DNA of 64,000 nucleotides from Corylus avellana (lineage: Eukaryota > Streptophyta > Magnoliopsida > Fagales > Betulaceae). Position numbers and translations under genes: made by a program. The stretch lies in NCBI RefSeq assembly GCF_901000735.1, contig NC_081543.1:9717921-9781920 (forward strand). Reading direction: 5' to 3'. The notes under the pieces were generated by a model. The model ran no database searches and had not been told where the DNA came from. It was given only the letters and a program-made list of their open reading frames with translations. Shown in pieces: positions 21,999-34,199 of this stretch. Within the stretch, counting starts at the first letter, position 1, and the number at the start of each line of letters is the position of its first letter.

Positions 21999-22098
21999 NN
22001 NNNNNNNNNNNNNNNNNNNNNNNNNNNNNNNNNNNNNNNNNNNNNNNNNNNNNNNNNNNNNNNNNNNNNNNNNNNNNNNNNNNNNNNNNNNNNNNNNN
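21999..22098. other. Assembly gap (100 N, size probably unknown)
   Basis: Exactly 100 N, a common placeholder for a gap of unknown length. The left side stops inside the gypsy LTR and the right side begins at the first bases of segment D. Everywhere else D is preceded by an ERF gene, so the gap may hide several kilobases including another ERF copy. Confidence 0.9.
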
Positions 22099-22433
22099 TT
22101 ATGATCACATTCAAATAAGGTAGTCATTGTTGGTTGGCTCTCCTACCTTTTTTTTAATTAGTAAAATGGGTCCAATCAGAATGAGAAATACAATTAGAAT
22201 GAACGTTATTATCGTACACAATAATTGATGAATAATATAGAATTAAAAAGAGAGATTAAGAAAGAGAGTCGAAACACAGATTTAACATGGTTCGACAATT
22301 TGCCTACATTAAAATCGCTACATTCACTTTACTCCTGTCTACTTGGCCTTCCACTGGTATCAATATGAGCCACCAGTTCCAACAATGAAATCAAACAATT
22401 GATAGATATTACAAAATAAACTATATATACTCA

Positions 22434-22466
<33 letters not shown>

Positions 22467-24274
22467 GAAATCAGCAAGGTATGAATGGCAAGAGATTCTA
22501 GCCCTTGATAAATACTTTACTTCAGTGAGCTTAATTAAGGTGATGTGATTTATTGAGGAAATTATATTTATCACTCAATTTATAATGTTTCTTTTCAAAC
22601 TTTAAAATATTGTAATGTATCTCCAAAAACTATAAGGCCTTTCACTTGACCCTTACCCTTTGTTGCTGATAAGATTAATTTGGACCACAAATGCATAAAA
22701 TGTCCATTATGCCCTCTATGATATGTGTGAAAATAGAATTTTGCCCTTAGGCCTTTCACATCTATTTTTCATACCCACCCGCCCCATTTGGCCAACCTTA
22801 TAAATTGAGTGGAGAAACGTCATTTTGGCTAAGAAAAATGTTACATGCATCGCCATTCCCACATTCTATATGACATGACAGTAAACTTTACTTTTGGATC
22901 CAAAATTCAATAATAATTCATTCAAAACGTAAAATTAATTTTCACCACATCGTAGTAGCGGGAGTGAAAGTGAGACTGTGAGTGTGTTTAACATTTATCT
23001 TTTGCTATAATTTATGACTCTTGTTTTGTAGAGTTCATCGTTGTCATCCTAACCGTTTCAAATTTACTTCTTCATTATTCAAAGACGAGCACATGGTTCG
23101 AAGTTGACTGAAAAACTTTGTGCATGCACACTAAACCTGTTGAAAATTAAAGATTTTCAGTGGGAAGATGGGAGTTAGTGATATAAATTGTTGGATGGTG
23201 GCTGCAATCTGCCGAGAAGGGTGGAGGTTGTTGGGTGGTGGTAGACATAATATGAATATTATTATTTGTTTATTTAAATTGGATTGCATTTTCAGGATCA
23301 ATATACTTCACTTTCCCACCTCCATACACTATATTTTATAGTGGTCTTCTTGATCTATAGGCTGGAATTTTTAGGATATATAAACTAATTTTTTCAATTC
23401 TCAACAAATTATTTTCAGATTTGCGAAAATTATGTTTGGCTCATACAAAAAATTACCATATATTTCTTATATTTTTATATAATGAGAAAATTATCTAATC
23501 AGCACCGAAGTGGTCTATTACGAGAGTCATGTGACCTAATTAGGAATGCAACAACAAAACAGCCACCAATGAGGGCATGTCACATGGCCAATAATGATGA
23601 TAAATCTGCTATAAAAAGTCGATAGACCCGAGTAAAAAATGGGACTTTCGTCTCCTCTTGGACACTATTTTCACTTTTCTAACAATATTCTCCTAAGCTA
23701 TACTAACTTAAGCATACCTATGTCCTACTACAGTACTCCTCCGACGAACTCTTATGCTAAACTTTTCTTTGCTTGCACATATTTTTTTTCGTTACCTCGA
23801 CACGCAGCCATTAGAATTGTTCAACTCCGCTCAGCTCATTTTCTTATAACCTCACATGTAGTCGAGAGAGTAACATTGTCAAGCTTATTATAAAATAAAA
23901 AATAAAAACTTTGTCAAGCTAATTATGTTGACCCAAAACCACAGGTGGAATTTTATTTATTGCCGCGAGGCAGAGGAAATAGTCAATGGTCGCCGTTGTA
24001 TAATTCATTTCCTTGGTCTTCAACTGTCTCAACCACCAATTTTTTTTTTTTTTAAAAAAAAAAATTTCTATTAAAAATAAAAAATAGTTTGACTACGTCA
24101 ACCTAATTAAGGCTTTTTTAATTTTTATTTTATGAATAATGATTTATATAACAAACACGTCGGTGTTATAATATTATAAAATATAATTAAAATAATATTT
24201 AAACAGTATATATATATTATAATACTGATGTGCACATTGTTCATGCACACCGATATTATATAAATTACTACTCT

Positions 24275-24318
<44 letters not shown>

Positions 24319-24589
24319 GAAATATTTCTTAGAGTGGGAGCAAGTGAAGTGAAAGTAGTGAAAGCTTCATTTCACTTACTCCAAATGATGATTCAAACTA
24401 AGTCCAAGAGTTTACCAAGTCTTAAACATGGGTTAAATTAGTGATCAAGCTATGCCCCACAACTATATTCATGTCCATTTGTGGTAATATTGCATGTGAT
24501 CCAATGGCTTTTAACCTATCATTTCACTTGGAATAGCATAAAGTTTTGTAACACATGTATCTTAACTTTTTAAAAAAAAAATAAAAAAA

Positions 24590-24840
24590 TTCAAAAAGGG
24601 TAGGCCGAAAAGACCAATTATGACTATCTTATTTGGGCAAAACCATAATAGCATTTACTCGCTGAGAACCTCTATGCTTCCTCAAGTCCGACTGAACCAT
24701 AACTTGACCCAACTTTATCAAGGCATCAATGAGACTTCAAAGATGCTAATACTAATGAGACTTATGTGGAGATTCTCCATTACGGAGATTCGAACTTACA
24801 CTCTAGTATATGCTCACCAACGCCCTCGCTAGTTAAATTT
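24590..24840 (-). mobile_element. SINE-like repeat in D2
   Basis: Minus-strand A-box-like TAGCGAGGGCG (24,822-24,832) and B-box-like AGTTCGAATCTCC (24,784-24,797), with an A/T tail near 24,590. Orthologous to the D1 and D3 copies. Confidence 0.5.
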
Positions 24841-25540
24841 TAGGTTAATTAGCATGTAGCGATTGGTTTAGGGGTCAACCCCATTAGTTACTAAGGATCA
24901 AAGCACTAACCTAGTCTATGCGAATTTTGGGCCTTAGATGGTGCTTTTTAGAGTTTCAAATTTGACTTTTTGAACCAGGAAAAAAACAAAAAAAAACAAT
25001 CAGCCTTGTCATCTTTTTATCCAAGAACAAATTTGAAAAGAACCAAAATTTGCTAGTTTCAAACTTCTTTGACTAGTCAACGTGCACTTGTAAACCCACG
25101 TGTTCAAGTTATTCTACTACATTTCTCTTCTTTCTAGAAGCTACAAATTATTTTGAGTTTGTTCGAAATTGCGTCAAAAGTTTAGAAGTGTTTTTATTGC
25201 ATAAAAAGTTATATAAAGTTAAAAATAGACCGATTGGATAAAATACTCAAACGTACTTTTGAATGGTAAAAGACCAAAATATGGAAAAAGCTTGAAAATT
25301 CATCCAAAATAGACCTCAATATGTAGCAGAAAAACAACCAACAAACAACAATACTTTATAATATAAACATTGCAAAACTTGTAGTGTTAGTTCATCAAGC
25401 CAACAATAAATATAAATCAATCTTCAGCAATATATATATATATATAACGAAGAAAAAAAACCCTTCCACCAAGGAAAAAACCGCTCTAAGGTAGTCAGAC
25501 GTAGGATTCCACTAATATAAAGAATAACTAACTACAATAC

Positions 25541-28500
25541 CAGGGCCGGCTCAGGCCCTTGGCGAGTTAGGCCCTCACCTAGGGCCCCCAATTTAATAAG
25601 GCCCAAAAAAAAAAAAATTTGGGTTAAAATTTTTTTTTAAAAAAAAAAAAAAAATTATTTTTGACCAAAAAAAAATTTGCATCAAAATTTAAGGTCTCAA
25701 TTTAATAAAACCCCAATTAATAAACCCATTATAAATTCCAAAAATAATTTAAAAAAAAAATAAAAGAAGAGACAAAGCATTAAAGGCCTTCATCATTATA
25801 TGCCAATTCCCCAATTCCCTAGAGCTCTACAGCCTCTGCATGCATACAGTACACGCCTACAATTTTTTTTTTGATTTGATTCACGCCTACAATTGCAGTC
25901 ATGCTATTAGCCATTTTTTTGTTTTACGCAAGAAAATATATACGTTAGAATAAAATATTGTCATTTATTTCCTAATTATTTTTTAGCCATCTAGGGAAAG
26001 CCAACAGCCAAAAATATAAATTGTTGTCAGCCTAGTAAACCTATTATGGGCATTTTAAATATCAAAATCTCTCTATTTGCCATTTTACCTCACCTCTTTG
26101 CTTGCTCTTTTCTGAGTTTTTCTTCTCTGCCTATCTCATTTTCTCTTCCTCTCCGACTCCGAGTGACCGAGTCTCCTGTCCTATCTCCAAGAATTGCTTC
26201 ATAATTCCTTTGCCAAATCAAGTTTTAATGTTCTATTTTTGTCATTTATTTTATTCTAGTTATAATTTTTTTTTGGATAAATCGTGTTTGTTTAATTTGT
26301 TAGTATTTTTAATTAAACATGTCTACTAGAAAATATGCATCTGGATATGAAAAACTTTTTAAAAAAAAAGAAAAAAAAAAAAAAGGAGAAAAGTAGACAA
26401 ATTGATTGAATCTCAAAGAGGAGCTCTAAATAAATTTGTTATTAGCAATAAACAAAATATTGAGGATAATTTAGGTGAAAAACTCATAAATGAACAAGAA
26501 ACTCATCAAAAAAAATTAGAAGATAATGAAAATGTTATTGATGTATCTAATTCTATTGCTACAAATATTTATGACACTGGCCAATGGAAAAATATTGATG
26601 CAAAATTAAGGGATTTGTTAGTAGAAAATGGTCCAATAAGATACAATACTATAGATTTTCCTAAAGATGAGAACTCTAGCTAGGCATTTTTTTAATACAT
26701 ATTATATACGAAAATTATCAAATGGAGAGCAACATAATAGAAAATGGCTAGTCTATTCAAAAGATGTAGATAGAGTATTTTGTTTTTGTTGCAAGTTGTT
26801 TAATTCAAAACCTAATAGAATGCAACTAGCTAATGAATGAACTAATGACCGGAAAAATCTTAGTGCTAAACTAAAAAGTCATGAAACAACCAATGAACAT
26901 ATTACTAACATGAATGACTGGATTGATTTAGAAATGAGATTATTAAAAAATAAAACAATTGATAAAAATGTCCAAGAACAAATCAACAAAGAGAAAGATC
27001 ATTGGAAAAGAGTATTATTGAGAATTATTGCTGTAGTAAAGAATCTTGGTAAGAATAATTTGGCATTTAGAGGACAAAATGAAAAGATTTACCAATAAAA
27101 TAATGGAAATTTTTTAAGTCTAATTGAAATGATTGCAGAATTTGACCCAGTAATGCAAGAGCATATTCGCCGTATTAAAGATGGGAAAATTCATAATCAT
27201 TACCTTGGACATAATATACAAAATGAATTGATACATTTGTTAGCAACAGAAGTAAAATTGAGTATTATTGAAAAAGTTAGAGAAGCAAAATATTTTTCAA
27301 TTATACTTGATTGTACCCCAAATGCAAGTCATCAAGAACAAATGTCTCTCATTCTAAGATGTGTTAATATTTCAGAAAATCCAATAAAAGTAGAAGAACA
27401 TTTTGTAGAATTTATAACAGTAGATGATACTACTGGAGAAGGTCTTTTTATTGAAATGATTGGGTTAATTAAAAAACTTGAACTTAACATTAGTGATATG
27501 CGAGGACAAGGCTATGATAATGGATCTAATATGAAGGGAAAAGAACGAGGGGTGCAAAAAAGACTACTAGATATAAATCCTAAAGCATTTTACACACCTT
27601 GTGGTTGTCATAGTCTTAATCTTGTACTATGTGATATTGCTAATTCAGGTCCTAAAGCTATATCTTTTTTTGGAATTGTACAACGTATATATACTTTGTT
27701 TTCGTCATCCACAAAACGATGGAAAATATTACTAGATAATGTGCCAAGTTTAACTCTTAAGTCATTATCACAAACACGTTGAGAAAGTCGGATTGAAAGT
27801 ATAAAAGCAATAAAATTTCAAACTCCACAAATAAAAGAGGCTCTGCTACAATTAGCAAAAACAAGTGAAGATCCTAAAACAAAAAGTAAAGCTAATTGTT
27901 TAGCAACCTATGAGATTGAAAGTTTTGAATTCTTATTGAGTATGACAATTTGGTATGATATTTTATTTGCTGTTAATACTGTTAGTAAAAATTTCCAATC
28001 GCAAGACATGCATATTGATGTTGCTATAGATCAATTAGAAGGTCTTATTTCCTATTTTAAAACTTATAGAGAAACTGGATTTGCATCGGCTATGATTTCA
28101 TCTAAAGAGATTGCAACCATAATGGAAATAGAACATGTTTTTCGTGAAAAACGTGTAATTCGTAGAAAGAAACAGTTTGATGAGAATGCTAATTATGAGA
28201 CAACACAAACTGCTGAAGAATCTTCTAGAATTGATTACTTCTTATATATAGTAGATCAAGCTATTTCTTCAATTCAAAGTAGGTTTGAACAATTTCAAAT
28301 ATAAGAAAATATTTTTGGTTTTTTATTTAATTTTAAGAAATTAAAATCACTAGATGATGATAGTTTGCAAAATAAATGTCTTAATCTAGAATGCTTCCTA
28401 AAACATGATCTTGATGGTTTAGATTTATTTTCAGAACTAAAAGTTTTAAAAGAAATTTTACAAATAGAAGAAAGTGCTCCAATTGACATATTAAATTATA

Positions 28501-28903
28501 TAAAAAGACTTGATTCTTTTTCAAATGCATGTATCGCTTATAGAATTTTATTGACAATACCTGTTACAGTTGCTTCTGCAGAAAGAAGTTTTTTCAAAAT
28601 TAAAATTGATAAAATCCTACCTAAGATAAACAATGTCACAAGAGAGATTAAATGGATTAGCCATATTATCAATTAAAAAAAAGATATTAGAAAATCTTGA
28701 ATATAAAAACTTAATCAAAAATTTTGCATCTCAAAAAGCGAGAAGAGGAATTTTTAAATAATATATATATATATATATATTACTTAAAAAAAAAAAAATT
28801 TAGGCCCAATTTCAAAAAAAAAAATTGTTACTTAAAAAAAAAATTTTTTAGGCCCAATTTCAAAGTTTTGCCTAAGGACCCAAAATACATTGAGCTGGCC
28901 CTG
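25541..28903 (+). mobile_element. hAT transposon with decayed transposase
   Basis: A 3,363 bp element with 13-bp inverted ends CAGGGCCGGCTCA and TGAGCTGGCCCTG (one mismatch) and a perfect 8-bp target duplication TACAATAC (25,533-25,540 and 28,904-28,911). The uninterrupted target is visible in D1 (about 20,660) and D3 (about 40,943). It encodes one transposase on the plus strand, now broken by several stops. It is private to D2, so it entered after D was duplicated, or D1 and D3 descend from an empty copy. Confidence 0.95.
26319..28676 (+). pseudogene. hAT transposase (TTF zinc finger / hAT dimerisation type), degenerate
   Basis: Fragments in order give the full family architecture. A Lys-rich N-terminus follows the ATG at 26,319. 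Next comes a TTF-type zinc-finger remnant with [16 protein letters not shown] (about 26,740). A DUF4371-type region has LLRIIAVVKNLGKNNLAFRG. A catalytic RNase H-like core has [27 protein letters not shown] and [12 protein letters not shown], with the first two acidic residues present. The C-terminal dimerisation region has CIAYRILLTIPVTVASAERSF. In-frame stops end the open pieces at 26,683, 27,098, 27,782 and 28,304, and a poly-A run near 26,360 changes frame. The family is normally about 700-800 residues. It is not functional as it stands. Confidence 0.9.
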
Positions 28904-29339
28904 TACAATACATATAGTAAACCTTACTCCCTAATAACTTTATCATACACTATTGTAGGACGGTGGGCTCCTCACTTGCCTCTGCTCCAACTCCCTGTTG
29001 GTCGTATTTTCAAATAGTGAATCCTTACCAATCTCCAGCGCTAGACTTTGTGTCGTCTTTAATATGTGCAATCACAACACCTTGTTGGCTTCTTCAACCC
29101 TCAAGAGATCTACTCAATGATTTCCTTGAAGTACCTTCTTCAAGTGACTTGTGTAGTATCATACAATGCCCTTGGACCCTGATCTCTTACTAACTCTCTG
29201 GGAGTTTCTCGAAAAATTTTGTACGACTGGGAGATAAATCTTTAGAGGGAATCTGTCATTTAAATAGACAAACTTTTAATTGTTTGACTAAAAAAGTTCT
29301 TGATGGATATTTGGTATTGTGAAATTGGAGTAATCTCTT

Positions 29340-29640
29340 ACCACATTGTTCGCAAACCACATTTACGTCATCACATCAAAATAACTAGTCAATTTGGAGC
29401 TTATCTAAAATTCCTTATAAAGCTCAGTTTTATCTAGTAACTAGGTAATGTGAGACTTAACACTCATAACTATCTTTATAAATTACTCATTTTATGTGAG
29501 TTACTCCTCATCTTCCTAATATGAGACCGGAGTGTTACAAACTCTCCCTCTTAAACTACTGACGCTCTCGTGAGAGCCACATCGCTCATGCAGTGATATA
29601 GTATCACATGACCTGACGTTATTATGTGGCTCTAATACCA
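29340..29640 (-). mobile_element. TRIM remnant (minus strand) in D2
   Basis: The LTR start TGTAACACTCCGG reads leftward from 29,539; the internal part is 29,540-29,625 and the primer-binding-like AATGGTATTAGAGCC is at 29,625-29,640. The gypsy LTR begins about 13 bp to the right, suggesting insertion into the TRIM's other LTR. Confidence 0.55.
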
Positions 29641-29652
29641 TTTGTTACGACT

Positions 29653-30444
29653 TGTTGGGTCATGGACTAGCCCACTATTTATTCAACAGTCCTCAGGCCC
29701 AGTCTGAGGAAGCCCAAGCCCGAGACTTGGACCCAAGACTCATGAATTCGAGACCTGCGTATTCGAGACCATGAATCCGAGACTTGTGTATCTGAGACCA
29801 TGAAATTCGAGACCCCCTTAGCCGAGACCGTGAAGTCCGAGATTAACTCAGGACATACAGGTCTCGGTAAAGGGAATAACTCTGATATCCTAAAAGATGT
29901 TGTTTTTAATAAATAAGTAATCTTGTTATTTATTAAGGTATCATATTTTTTTACAATCCAAATCCTACATATATCAATGAAGATATGTCAATTGATATCT
30001 AAAATCACAAAAGCGATCGAGTCCCACTCGGACGCTTTAATTTAGCATGGCCTAAAAGTTACAAGGTTGATCCTCTGATCTCAGGCCACTAAAATCACGG
30101 AGCAACTAACAAACATGATCCTTCATTCAAATGTTTGTTTAGTTGATATCAAGGGATAAGATTCCTGAATGTGTGGGAAATCAAATTCTCTCCCTGCCTA
30201 TAAATACAAGTCATATTATCAAAGCAAAGGTAATCACAACTCTCGTTATCTGAGCTTTGTAGTTGTTGCTAATATCATTTCTCTTTCCCATTCTGACTTA
30301 GGCATCAGAGTGTTCATGCCGGCTCACCCCCGGTTACTTCGATTCTTCTTTATTCTTTGTTGTGCAGTTCAAATCATTCATACGTTGGTCAAATCAAGCT
30401 TGTCAGGCGAGCCACATCATCATACAGAAAATTGTGCATCAACA
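29653..30444 (+). repeat. 5' LTR of the gypsy element
   Basis: 792 bp bounded by TGTTG and CAACA. It has TATAAATA at 30,199-30,206 and a degenerate array of CCGAGACC units near 29,745-29,850. The right boundary is fixed by the primer-binding sequence one base later. The left boundary is inferred from the TGTTG/CAACA symmetry, since no 3' LTR is available to compare. Confidence 0.75.
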
Positions 30445-30445
30445 G

Positions 30446-30463
30446 TTTGGCACCGTCTGTGGG
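30446..30463 (+). promoter_or_regulatory. Primer-binding site of the gypsy element
   Basis: TTTGGCACCGTCTGTGGG directly follows the LTR; the D3 copy reads TTTGGCGCCGTCTGTG. TGGCGCC at this place is the usual start of plant gypsy primer-binding sites. I cannot assign the primer tRNA with confidence. Confidence 0.6.
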
Positions 30464-30504
30464 AACCCTAATTTTCATTAGTTCTTACCGTCTACTAATC
30501 CAGT

Positions 30505-31972
30505 ATGGTGGGTACTCGGGCAAATGCAGCAACTTCCAGCGCACCACCACCCAATTTAGCAGAATTCATGAAGCTGATGACCGAGTTCATGAAGGCTCTG
30601 GAGAAGCAGAATGAAGACCTGGCTATAAGGCTCACAGCTGCGGAAGGCCGTAATAGCCAGAGGGACCAAGAGCATGAGGAAAGGCGAGCAAAAAGGCATG
30701 AAGAAAGGCGCAAGAGGGAAAGGCGTGTTGAAATCCGCAATGGAAAGCGGATTGCCGGTTCCCATCGTGATGAAGAAGCGAGTTCAGTTCAAGCTAGCCA
30801 TCATACTACTGTCCAGAATGAAGAGCGTCGTGAGTAGGAGAACCCAGAGAGGTCTCAGCATACTAGGCCTCGAAGGGAGCAACCTCATGTTGAAATGAGA
30901 CCCAGATGAGTGCTGACATGGTAGATCTCAAAAGGAAGTACAAGGAGCTAACTCGCAAGCTGACTGCCAAAGAAGATAAAAGCCTTGGAGGAGAGCTTAT
31001 GGACAACACCGACCTGCCTTTCACCGATCGAGTATTGAGTTTTCCTTTGCCTGACAACTTCAAAATGCCTCGTGTCAAGGAGTTTGACGGCAATGGCGAC
31101 CCTTCTAAACATATCGAAAGCATCCGCGCTCACTTTTCCCTTCACAGGTTTCTGGATGAAATCGTATGCAGAATCTTTCCCCTCACCGTAGAAGGAGTTG
31201 CTCAGGATTGGTTCGCCAGATTGCCCGCCAAATCGGTGGATAATTTCAAAGAACTCGGACGCCGCTTTTTGAGTCAATTACTAGCAACCCGGAAGAGGAA
31301 GAAACACTCCGCCTGTTTACTATTCCTTCGTCAGGGAAATGAGGAAAGGGCTTGAAGGATTTCATGCTCAGGTTTAATAAAGAAAAGCTGCTGGTGGAGA
31401 ATCCAGGTGATCAAACGGTGTTATCCGCATTATGGCATGGGGTTCGGCCGAATGGGCGTCTAATGGCCGAAGTATCAAAGAGTTTGACAGAGATAACTCT
31501 TCGCGAGTTCATCAAAAAGACAGAGGAGTATATTAATCAAGAGAAAATGATTAAGGCTCTAACGAAAGGTCAGGAGGAAGAAGACCGAGAAGAGGATGTC
31601 AAAAAGGAGCTACCTGCAACGTTTACTCCAAAGGAAGGGAAATTCCAGAAGAAAGTAGCAAAGAAGACTATACCAACCTTTCCAAAGATAGAACCACGGA
31701 GCCGCGAAGATAGAAGGTTTACGCCTTTGAATGCCGGGGTCAATGAAGTGTTTATGGAAATTAGAAGAGACCCAACCTTCAGGTGGCCGAGTAAGTTAAG
31801 GGGTGATTCGAGAAAGCGAGATCGAATGAAGTTCTGCGAATACCATAATGATCATAGGCATTTGACAGAAGATTGTATAACCTTACGACAGGAGATCGAA
31901 ACCTTCATCAGAAATGGAAGGCTTGTGAGGTTCCTTGCAGAAGAAAGGAATCGGGACGCAGTTCACCAATAG
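30505..31972 (+). pseudogene. Gypsy gag polyprotein, broken
   Basis: Three open pieces. 30,505-30,837 is an Arg/Glu-rich coiled-coil-like N-terminus beginning MVGTRAN and ending at a TAG. 30,906-31,355 has the capsid core with KEFDGNGDPSKHIES, then AQDWFARLP and FKELGRRFL. 31,352-31,972, in another frame, has FMLRFNKEKL and a zinc-knuckle-like CEYHNDHRHLTEDC. A premature stop at 30,837 and a frameshift near 31,300-31,350 inactivate it. Homologous sequence begins again in D3 at 42,477. Confidence 0.85.
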
Positions 31973-32256
31973 CCCCTCCTGTTAGATGCAAACTGAGACG
32001 TTGGAGGACGAGAGCCGAGATGCGATTGGGAGGATGGCCCAAGAGAGGATCCAAGACCCCCTCGGGGCCAAGGTGTGGTAGGCAAAATCCACATTATTGC
32101 CGGAGGAATAACTGGTGGAGGACAGTCCAACTCGGCCAGAAAGGCTTATGCAAGAAAGGCACAGACTAAAGAGGTCTTTACGGTGCGAAGACCTTCTAAA
32201 ATTTCAAAGAAGGATTCAATGATTCTTTCTTTCTCGGAAGAGGATGCTAGGGGGAA

Positions 32257-32580
32257 ATGCAGCCACATGACGATCCATTAGTAGTGGCAGTGACAGTGGC
32301 CAACCATATGATCCATAGAATTTTGGTGAACAATGGGAGTTCGGCTGATGTCCTGTACTGGCCGGTCTTCAAAGAAATGGGTATTGATCTTGATAGGATA
32401 AAACCATTTAGTTTCCCACTGGTCGGATTCGCAGGGGAGCAAGTCCAGCCAATTTGCATCATTTCACTCCCTATAACAGCAGGGACAACACAAAAGCAGA
32501 AGACTGTAATGGTAGATTTCCTGATTATTGACCGACCCGGTGCCTATAATGCCATCATCGGTCGGCCTGCTTTGAATTAG
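32257..32580 (+). pseudogene. Gypsy aspartic protease region, catalytic Asp replaced
   Basis: A retropepsin-like domain: ILVNNGSSADVLY near residues 22-34 and YNAIIGRPAL near the end. The family signature at this place is D-N/T/G-G-S; here residue 25 is Asn (AAC at 32,329-32,331), a G-to-A change from an Asp codon. The frame then ends at a TAG, separating it from the polymerase. Enzymatically dead by both criteria. Confidence 0.8.
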
Positions 32581-32790
32581 TTGAAGGTCGTAACTTCAAC
32601 ATACCACTTGATGATGAAGTTCCCGACGGAAGAAGGAGTCGAAGAAGTAAAGGGAGATCAGACTTAGGCGAGAAGATGTTACAATACATCTCTCAAGAAG
32701 GCCTCGGATCCGACTCTTATAATAATCGGTACAGTAGGAGGCAGAGGCAGAAATGAGTCAAAAGGAGCGCCAGCCGAGCCCTTAAAAGAA

Positions 32791-34199
32791 GTGGAGGTTA
32801 GTCAAGACAAAGTTTTAAAGATTGGGACACAGATCAGTCCCAAAGTCCGAGACAGTCTCATCGCTTTCTTGCAACGAAACTTAGAAGTTTTCGCATGGAC
32901 CCATGAAGATATGCCTGGAATTAGCCCTGAAGACATTCTCCACCAACTCAATGTGGACTCGAGTATGAAGCTAGTCAAGCAAAAGAGGAGGAAGTTCGCT
33001 CCGGAGTGGAATATGGCAATAGCTGAGGAAGTAGAGAAGCTTCTCAAGGCCCAATTCACTGAGAAAGTTTTTTATCCTAATCGGTTAGCCAATGTAGTAT
33101 TGGTCAAAAAATCCAATGGGAAATGGAAGATGTGCGTGGATTTCACTAACCTCAATAAAGCTTGCCCAAAAGACAGATTTTCATTATTTCGCATCGATGC
33201 ATTGGTGGACTCAACTGCTGGGTATGGCTTACTCAGCTTCATGGACGCCTTCTCTGGTTACAACCAGATATACATGCATTCAGAAGATCATGAGAAAACT
33301 GCGTTCATAACTGACCGAGGCCTGTACTGTTATAAAGTCATGCCCTTCGGTTTGAAGAATGCAAGGGCAACGTATCAGAGGCTGGTAAACAAGATGTTCC
33401 GAGACCAGATCGGACGCAATATGGGGGTATACGTCAATGACATGCTAGTCAAGAGTGTGCTGCCACAAGACCATGTACTCGACTTGCAAGAGACGTTTGC
33501 AACCTTGAGGAAATACGGGATGAAGTTGAATCCTTCAAAATGTGCGTTTGGAGTCTCATCGGGAAAGTTCCTCGGTTACATGGTATCAAGCCGAGGAATA
33601 GAAGCTAATCCTGAGAAGATACAAGATGTCTTAGACATGCAGTCTCCACAAAATTTGAAGCAGCTCCAGCAATTGACGAGAAAGATAGCGGCACTAAATC
33701 GGTTTATTTCAAGGTCAACCGATAAGTGCCTTCCATTTTTTAAAGTCTTGCGAAAGGCTTTTGAATGGACTGATGAATGTGAAGAAGCCTTTGGACAGCT
33801 AAAGAAGTATCTAACGAGCTCACCTTTGTTAAGTCAGACAATACCCGGAGAAATACTATATTTATATTTAGTCGTGTCTCCAACGGCTGTCAGCGCTGCA
33901 CTAATCCGAGAAGAAGAAAGAATTCAGAAGCCTGTATGCTTTATAAGCAGAGCATTGAGAGGCATTGAAGAGAGATACCCTCAGGTGGAGAAACTGGCTT
34001 TCGCCTTGATTATAGCATTAAGAATACTCCGACCTTACTTTCAAGCTCATACTATCAGGGTATTGACCGAATACCCTTTGAAGAAAGTTTTAAGAAAGCT
34101 AGATCTATCGGAAAGATTAGCTAACTGGGCAATTGAGCTGGGAGAGTTCGACATTGAGTTTTTCCCTCGAAATTCTCTCAAGGGTCAAGCACTAGTTCA
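32791..34199 (+). pseudogene. Gypsy reverse transcriptase / RNase H, truncated
   Basis: Continuous reading through VLVKKSNGKWKMCVDF, KACPKDRFSLFRID, FMDAFSGYNQI, MPFGLKNA and the palm motif at residues 214-217. This reads YVND (33,430-33,441) where active enzymes have YVDD or YIDD, so one of the two catalytic Asp is missing. The connection and RNase H part follow (FEWTDECEEAF, PVCFISRALRG). After DIEFFPRNSLKGQAL the homology ends at about 34,199; the remaining open frame to 34,395 is TRIM sequence read by chance. Confidence 0.85.

Larger units (their letters stand above)
22099..29652. repeat. Segment D, copy 2
   Basis: Second copy of the ERF-downstream segment, homologous to D3 from its first bases. 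It is interrupted by a private hAT element (25,541-28,903). It keeps about 62 bp near 29,083-29,145 that D1 and D3 lack. No gene outside the hAT element is supported. Confidence 0.85.
29653..34199 (+). mobile_element. Ty3/gypsy retrotransposon, Tat-like, truncated
   Basis: The order is 5' LTR (29,653-30,444), primer-binding region, gag, protease, reverse transcriptase and first RNase H. It then breaks off at about 34,199 into TRIM sequence, with no integrase and no 3' LTR. The gag and pol sequences resemble the Tat lineage. It is disabled by stops, a frameshift and lost catalytic residues. D1 and D3 carry the same 5' end, so the element was carried along in the segmental duplications. Confidence 0.85.
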
